Shown: one piece after another, positions 60,490-64,000 of the stretch
Layout of the letters: every line of letters starts with the position of its first letter
Position numbering within the stretch: the first letter of the stretch is position 1
Source of the DNA: Nocardia transvalensis
GTDB taxonomy: Bacteria > Actinomycetota > Actinomycetes > Mycobacteriales > Mycobacteriaceae
Direction: 5' to 3'
Assembly (NCBI RefSeq): GCF_015477765.1
Contig: NZ_JADLQQ010000011.1
Coordinates: 208,855-272,854, forward strand
DNA: 64,000 nucleotides
Position numbers and translations under genes: made by a program
The notes under the pieces: model-generated
What the model was told of the DNA's origin: nothing
The model's database searches: none
Seen by the model: the letters and a program-made list of their open reading frames with translations, nothing else

Positions 60490-61128
60490 TCACTCCCCCG
60501 GGTTGGCCTCGGCCCTTTCGTCGTCCGTGAAGCCGATCGGACCGCTCGCGCGGGTCTGCATCCGGGCGGCATTTCCCGCCGCCGCCCGGAATACGCCGCG
60601 CACTCCGCCCGGCGCGGCGGCGTAGGTGATCGACTGGCGCGGATCGAAGCCCATCTCGCTGCCGATGGCGACCGCGTCCATATTCGCGCCGAGGAACAGG
60701 AAGTTCCAGCTGTACACGTCCTGCTGCTGGGTGATCAGCGACTTCACCGCCGAATGCGTCCATTCCCGGCTGGAGTTCTCGTGCCCGTCGGTGAGGACGA
60801 CGACGATGACCGTCCCCGGGCGCGCGTTCTCCGGGCGTGCGGCCAATTCGCTGCCGATATCGGTGACCAGGCGACCGACCGCGTCGTACAGCGCGGTCAT
60901 CCCGCGCGGCTGCAGATTCAGCGGCGGCACCTCGGCAATCGGCCGATTCGCGTACACCAGTTCGTATTCGGTGTCGAACTGGGCCAACGTCACCTCGATC
61001 CGCTTGGGCACTTCGCGCTGCTGCTCGAGGAAGGCGGCGAACCCGCCCTCGGTGTCGGACTTGATCGACTGCATCGATCCGGAACGATCGAGTAGTACGG
61101 CTATGAGCGTCAGGTCGGAATCGGTCAT
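60490..61128 (-). CDS. von Willebrand factor A domain protein
   Basis: A 212-residue single-domain protein. The metal-ion-dependent adhesion site shows as LLDRSGSMQSIKSD near the N-terminus, the threonine in RGMTALYDAVGR and the aspartate in VVLTDGHENSSREW. There is no signal peptide or membrane segment, so it probably binds partner proteins inside the cell. It converges on the response-regulator gene with 15 bases between them. The role is unknown. Confidence 0.83.
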   Translation of the reverse strand: MTDSDLTLIAVLLDRSGSMQSIKSDTEGGFAAFLEQQREVPKRIEVTLAQFDTEYELVYANRPIAEVPPLNLQPRGMTALYDAVGRLVTDIGSELAARPENARPGTVIVVVLTDGHENSSREWTHSAVKSLITQQQDVYSWNFLFLGANMDAVAIGSEMGFDPRQSITYAAAPGGVRGVFRAAAGNAARMQTRASGPIGFTDDERAEANPGE

Positions 61129-61262
61129 CGCATTGCCCCCGGTCGAACGATGTGAACGCCACCCACGGTACGCGCGATGCCCTGCGCGTACGCGCGCATA
61201 CGTATGCCAGATGTCGCGTACACACCGATGCCGCGGCAGTCGGCTCGAGTCAGGCTCGAGTC

Positions 61263-61520
61263 ATGAACACCTATCTCACTTCCACGACCGTCTCGGTACT
61301 GGCCGACCACGCCGATTACGGCTGGCATCCCTGGCCGTTCTTCTGGATCATCCCGATTCTGTTCTGGCTCACGGTCATCGCCCTGTTCGTCTTCCGGCGC
61401 GGCTTCGGCCGTGACAACGGCATCGGCACGCTGCGCTCGGCCTACGCGCGCGGCGAGATCAGCGAGGAGGATTATCTGACCAGGCTCGATGTGCTGCGGC
61501 GATCACGCCGCCGCCGATGA
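61263..61520 (+). CDS. Small membrane protein with SHOCT domain
   Basis: An 85-residue protein. One membrane segment lies at about residues 22-45 (WPFFWIIPILFWLTVIALF), followed by a basic stretch and a C-terminal SHOCT motif (AYARGEISEEDYLTRLDVL). SHOCT is a short oligomerisation motif. ATG 61263 is chosen because the earlier in-frame ATG at 61152 would add a stretch without membrane or domain character. Function unknown. Confidence 0.72.
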   Translation: MNTYLTSTTVSVLADHADYGWHPWPFFWIIPILFWLTVIALFVFRRGFGRDNGIGTLRSAYARGEISEEDYLTRLDVLRRSRRRR

Positions 61521-61639
61521 CCATTCGCCTACGCTGAGAAAGGGATCACAGCGAGTCACATTCGTCCGGCCTGCCTCGTCGTCTCGGTAGATCGCCGGTA
61601 CGGCGACGGCATACCGGCCGAGCGGCAATGGAGGTTGTG

Positions 61640-62386
61640 ATGGCGGCGAAGATTCTGGTCACCGGTGGTACGGGCACCTTGGGCAGGCACGTGGTTCCCG
61701 GCCTGCTCACGGCGGGACAGGAGCTGCGGGTGCTGAGCCGGAGCCCGCGTGCGAACACGCCCGGAATCGAGTATGTGCGGGGCGATCTCACCAAGGGCCA
61801 CGGTATCGACGCGGCGGTGGCGGGCATCGACACGATCGTGCACCTGGCCGGTGACGCCAAGACCGACGACGTCGCGACCCGCCACCTGGTCGACGCCGCG
61901 GCCGGGGTCGGGCACCTGGTATTCATCGGGGTCACGGCGGCGGAACGGATTCCGCTGGGCTACTTCCGCGCGAAGCTGGCCGCGGAGCGGGCGATCGAGG
62001 AATCGGGGATCCCGTTCACCACGCTGCGCGCGGCACAGTTCCACGACCTAATCTTCGACGCGCTGCGGACGCTGGCGAAACTGCCGGTGGTCCCCCTCCT
62101 CCCGGGCCGCATGCAGCCGGTGGAGACCGCGGAAGTGGCGCACAGGCTGGTCGAACTGACGCTGGGTGAACCCCAGGGCCGGGTGTCCGATCTGGCCGGT
62201 CCGGAGGTGCTGGACTTCCGCGCGCTGGTCCGCACCTTCCTGCAGGCCACAGGTAAGCGGCGGCTGATGGTGCCGATTCCCTTCCCCGGCAAGGCAGGCC
62301 GCGCCTTCCGCAACGGCGACAACCTCACCTTCGAAACCCACGGCAAGCGCACCTGGGCGGAGTACCTCGCCGAACGGGTCGGCTAG
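61640..62386 (+). CDS. NAD(P)-binding oxidoreductase (NmrA/atypical SDR)
   Basis: A 248-residue protein with KILVTGGTGTLGRHVVPGLL at the N-terminus (TGxxGxxG nucleotide motif), VLSRSPRANTPGIEYVRGDL, which suggests NADPH, and later FRAKLAAERAIEESGIPFTTLRAAQF. There is no clear catalytic tyrosine, so it is closer to NmrA-type or atypical SDR proteins than to a classical dehydrogenase. GGAGG stands five bases before ATG 61640; the in-frame ATG at 61628 has no such site. Confidence 0.82.
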   Translation: MAAKILVTGGTGTLGRHVVPGLLTAGQELRVLSRSPRANTPGIEYVRGDLTKGHGIDAAVAGIDTIVHLAGDAKTDDVATRHLVDAAAGVGHLVFIGVTAAERIPLGYFRAKLAAERAIEESGIPFTTLRAAQFHDLIFDALRTLAKLPVVPLLPGRMQPVETAEVAHRLVELTLGEPQGRVSDLAGPEVLDFRALVRTFLQATGKRRLMVPIPFPGKAGRAFRNGDNLTFETHGKRTWAEYLAERVG

Positions 62387-62408
62387 CGATCGGCCTCGGC
62401 CGGAAAGG

Positions 62409-63227
62409 TCATGGAGGATTACCGTACCCGCGCTGCCGAGCCGCTTCATAGAGCACAACCGCTCCCGCGGTGGCCGCATTGAGGCTGCTGGCACCGCCGC
62501 CGATAGGAATGCGCACGATATCGTCACAGGCTTCACGCCACCGGGCGCTCATGCCGGCCGTCTCGTTGCCGATGACCATCAGGGTCGGCTGAGTGAGGTC
62601 GTAATCCCCGATGTCGACCGTGCCGTGCTCGTCGGTCCCCACGATACGAATCGGGATCCCTTCCCGCCTGCGGTCGGACACCCAGGTCAGCACCTCGTCG
62701 GTCGAATGGGCACGCACCACCGGCAGCGTGAACAGGGAGCCGGTACTCGCCCGCACCGCCTTGGGGTCATAAATATCCGCGGCATGGCCGGTGATTATGA
62801 CGCCGGAGGCACCGAAGGCATCGGCCGATCGTATGAGAGTACCGATATTGCCCGGGCTCACCGGACGGTCGAAGACGACTCCGAAAAATCCCGGCCCGGG
62901 CCCCAGCCGATCGAAATCGTCGGGGCGGAGCGCACCGACCGCGATCAACTCGGGTTCGCCCGATTCCCTTTCCCCCAGTTCCGCGAGCAGATCCGGCTTC
63001 ACTTCGATGACCTGCGCGCCGCTGCGCCGCACCATCTGCTCGGCCCAGCCGGAGAGTTGTCGCCCCTCCGGACGGAGCAGGCTGTCGATCGACCATCCGT
63101 TTTCTACTGCCAAGGTAATCGGCCGTACGCCCTGAATAAGGAACTGCCCGGCCCGTTGCCGCTTGTTCCGGTTCGTAAGTAATGCCTCCCACTGCTGAAA
63201 CCTGGCATTTCTGACGGTGACCTTCAG
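62409..63227 (-). CDS. AviRb-like 23S rRNA 2'-O-methyltransferase (orthosomycin resistance type)
   Basis: A SPOUT methyltransferase of about 272 residues. An L30e-like part (RNARFQQWEALLTNRNKR; FLIQGVRPITLAVENGW) precedes the knotted domain: FDRPVSPGNIGTLIRSADA, VGTDEHGTVD, LMVIGNETAGMSARW and GASSLNAATAGAVVLYEA. From memory it follows AviRb, the uridine-2479 ribose methyltransferase for avilamycin resistance, much more closely than RlmB. The start is unsure: CTG 63227 has GAAAGG eight bases upstream and fits the family N-terminus; ATG 63329 and TTG 63374 lie inside the aviRa remnant. Confidence 0.8.
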   Translation of the reverse strand: MKVTVRNARFQQWEALLTNRNKRQRAGQFLIQGVRPITLAVENGWSIDSLLRPEGRQLSGWAEQMVRRSGAQVIEVKPDLLAELGERESGEPELIAVGALRPDDFDRLGPGPGFFGVVFDRPVSPGNIGTLIRSADAFGASGVIITGHAADIYDPKAVRASTGSLFTLPVVRAHSTDEVLTWVSDRRREGIPIRIVGTDEHGTVDIGDYDLTQPTLMVIGNETAGMSARWREACDDIVRIPIGGGASSLNAATAGAVVLYEAARQRGYGNPP

Positions 63228-63240
63228 CGGATCGACCTTT

Positions 63241-63578
63241 CTATCCGAGCCCGGGCGCACTGCCCGGGCGCACAACCGCCAGCAACCCCGGCACCTCGTC
63301 GCCGCCGTGCCAATGCACCTGTTGCCCATAGGGAACGTCGGTGATGACGATGTCCGGCGCCGAACGATCGACAATGGCGGTCACCTCCGATATCCGCTGC
63401 CGCACATCGGATCCCACACCACCGCCGGACGATCGCCGCCACGAATCGCCAGTGCACGCTGAAATGTCTCCGGCGCAAGCCGGACCGGAAAGGCGGGCAA
63501 GCCGGGAGCAGACCGGAGCACGGCACCGCTGGCAAGGTCGCCGTAGTCCGCCTGCTGTACCGCGAATCGATACGCCAC
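63241..63578 (-). pseudogene. Broken AviRa-like rRNA guanine methyltransferase
   Basis: GTG 63578 follows AAGGAACCGGG and opens a normal AviRa-like N-terminus (AYRFAVQQADYGDLASGAVL) up to the SAM motif WDPMCGSGY, where the frame stops at 63381. In the next frame translation resumes with SAPDIVITDVPYGQQVHWHG, the catalytic-loop part of the same family, and ends at 63241. By comparison with AviRa as I remember it, about 100 residues between the two parts and the last 50 or so are missing. Deletion plus frameshift means no active enzyme. It lies directly upstream of the AviRb-like gene. Confidence 0.7.
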
Positions 63579-63687
63579 CCCGGTTCCTTCCCATGACCGT
63601 ATCCGTATGTGAAGACTAGGGATTCTCCCAATAATCGGCGAGTTCCACGGGGAACCGGGCCGGAACGACGGAGCGGGAGATATGGCG

Positions 63688-63720
63688 AAGGCCCCTCTCG
63701 CCTTGTGCGAGAGGGGCCTT
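63688..63720 (-). terminator. Terminator of clpC1
   Basis: AAGGCCCCTCTCGC and GCGAGAGGGGCCTT make a perfect 14-bp stem with a 5-nt loop, 11 bases beyond the clpC1 stop. No T-run follows on the - strand. Confidence 0.75.
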
Positions 63721-63731
63721 CGACTGGATTA

Positions 63732-64000
63732 CTACTCTCCGGAGGCCGCGGCCTCGCCCGCGAGCGCCGCCACCGGCTCGTCGGTCGCCTTGGGCTCCTT
63801 CGCCTTACCGGTGAAGGTGAACTTGGCGTCCTCGCCGGCGCCTTCGCCGTCCCAGCCCTCGACGTCGACCTGCACGACCTGGCCGGCGCCGATCTCGCCG
63901 AAGAGGATCTTCTCCGACAGCTGGTCCTCGATCTCGCGCTGGATGGTCCGGCGCAGCGGGCGGGCGCCCAGCACCGGGTCGAAGCCGCGCTTGGCCAGCA
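63732..64000 (-). CDS. clpC1: ClpC1 ATPase, C-terminal end (5' part outside window)
   Basis: The last 89 or so residues of a ClpC-type AAA+ unfoldase: PVLGARPLRRTIQREIEDQL is the ClpB/ClpC D2-small domain motif, followed by SEKILFGEIGAGQVVQVDVEG and an acidic, alanine-rich tail ending AGEAAASGE. ClpC1 feeds unfolded proteins to the ClpP1P2 protease. The frame stays open to the window edge. Position after mhuD and before a strong terminator agrees with M. tuberculosis synteny (Rv3592, Rv3596c). Confidence 0.9.
   Translation of the reverse strand, partial: LAKRGFDPVLGARPLRRTIQREIEDQLSEKILFGEIGAGQVVQVDVEGWDGEGAGEDAKFTFTGKAKEPKATDEPVAALAGEAAASGE

Noticed and set aside
1..64000. tRNA, rRNA, CRISPR array, insertion sequence, prophage or att site
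   Set aside because: Read for cloverleaf arms, spaced direct repeats, transposase or integrase motifs on both strands; none seen. A tRNAscan/CRISPR search would be decisive.

Overview
The window is high-GC DNA with GTG/TTG starts, dense ATGA-type gene overlaps and mycolata gene families (KstR regulon, CarD, LpqE, MhuD, ClpC1, ECF sigma, many FadE-like genes). It looks like a chromosomal segment of an actinomycete of the Mycobacteriales, most likely Nocardia or a close relative. That assignment rests on remembered protein families and synteny with Mycobacterium tuberculosis (Rv3527-Rv3596 region), not on a search. I see no tRNA, rRNA, CRISPR, insertion sequence or prophage.

Layout. 1-5.6 kb: end of an acyl-CoA dehydrogenase, an amino-acid permease, a DUF427 protein, a TetR-SDR-cupin run and two tandem small secreted paralogues. 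5.6-20.1 kb: steroid ring catabolism. kshA (with a coupled small gene) and hsaADCB are divergent; hsaEGF and kstD plus a MaoC hydratase gene are divergent. Between them lie an ECF41-type sigma factor with an oxidoreductase, a kinase-like phosphotransferase and a DUF2510 protein. 20.1-24.5 kb: a 26-codon membrane peptide behind a BlaI-like dyad, then a five-gene MoxR/DUF58 operon. 24.8-32.6 kb: steroid side-chain (C3 removal) operon fadE34-fadE28-fadE29-chsH2-chsH1-ltp2, divergent from kstR.

32.8-38.6 kb: an OtsB-GH15 fusion (trehalose metabolism), a repeat-rich gap and a ZnuABC-type metal importer behind a Zur-like palindrome. 38.7-49.1 kb: a conserved housekeeping block: mutY, canB, a membrane protein, disA-radA, lpqE, carD-ispD-ispF, cysS, rlmB. 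49.2-56.4 kb: DUF4190 protein, enoyl-CoA hydratase, acyl-CoA dehydrogenase, alpha/beta hydrolase, mhuD, a membrane-anchored GH65 enzyme with a discoidin-like domain, and OsmC. 56.6-60.5 kb: an ABC-2 exporter divergent from a DesK/NarL-type two-component system. 60.5-64 kb: vWA and SHOCT proteins, an NAD(P)-binding protein, an AviRb-like rRNA methyltransferase next to a broken AviRa-like gene, and the 3' end of clpC1.

How it fits together. KstR (31.9 kb) should repress three divergent promoters that carry TNNAACNNGTTNNA operators (7.15/7.27 kb, 17.41/17.49 kb, 31.82 kb). When steroid CoA thioesters accumulate, side-chain shortening (FadE34, FadE28/29, ChsH1/2, Ltp2), ring opening (KstD, KshA), A/B-ring cleavage (HsaA-D) and hydroxydiene-acid breakdown to pyruvate and propionyl-CoA (HsaE-F-G) would switch on together. 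Two dispersed repeat families, a probable antibiotic-resistance methyltransferase pair with one member broken, and two possible CTG starts are the least expected features.
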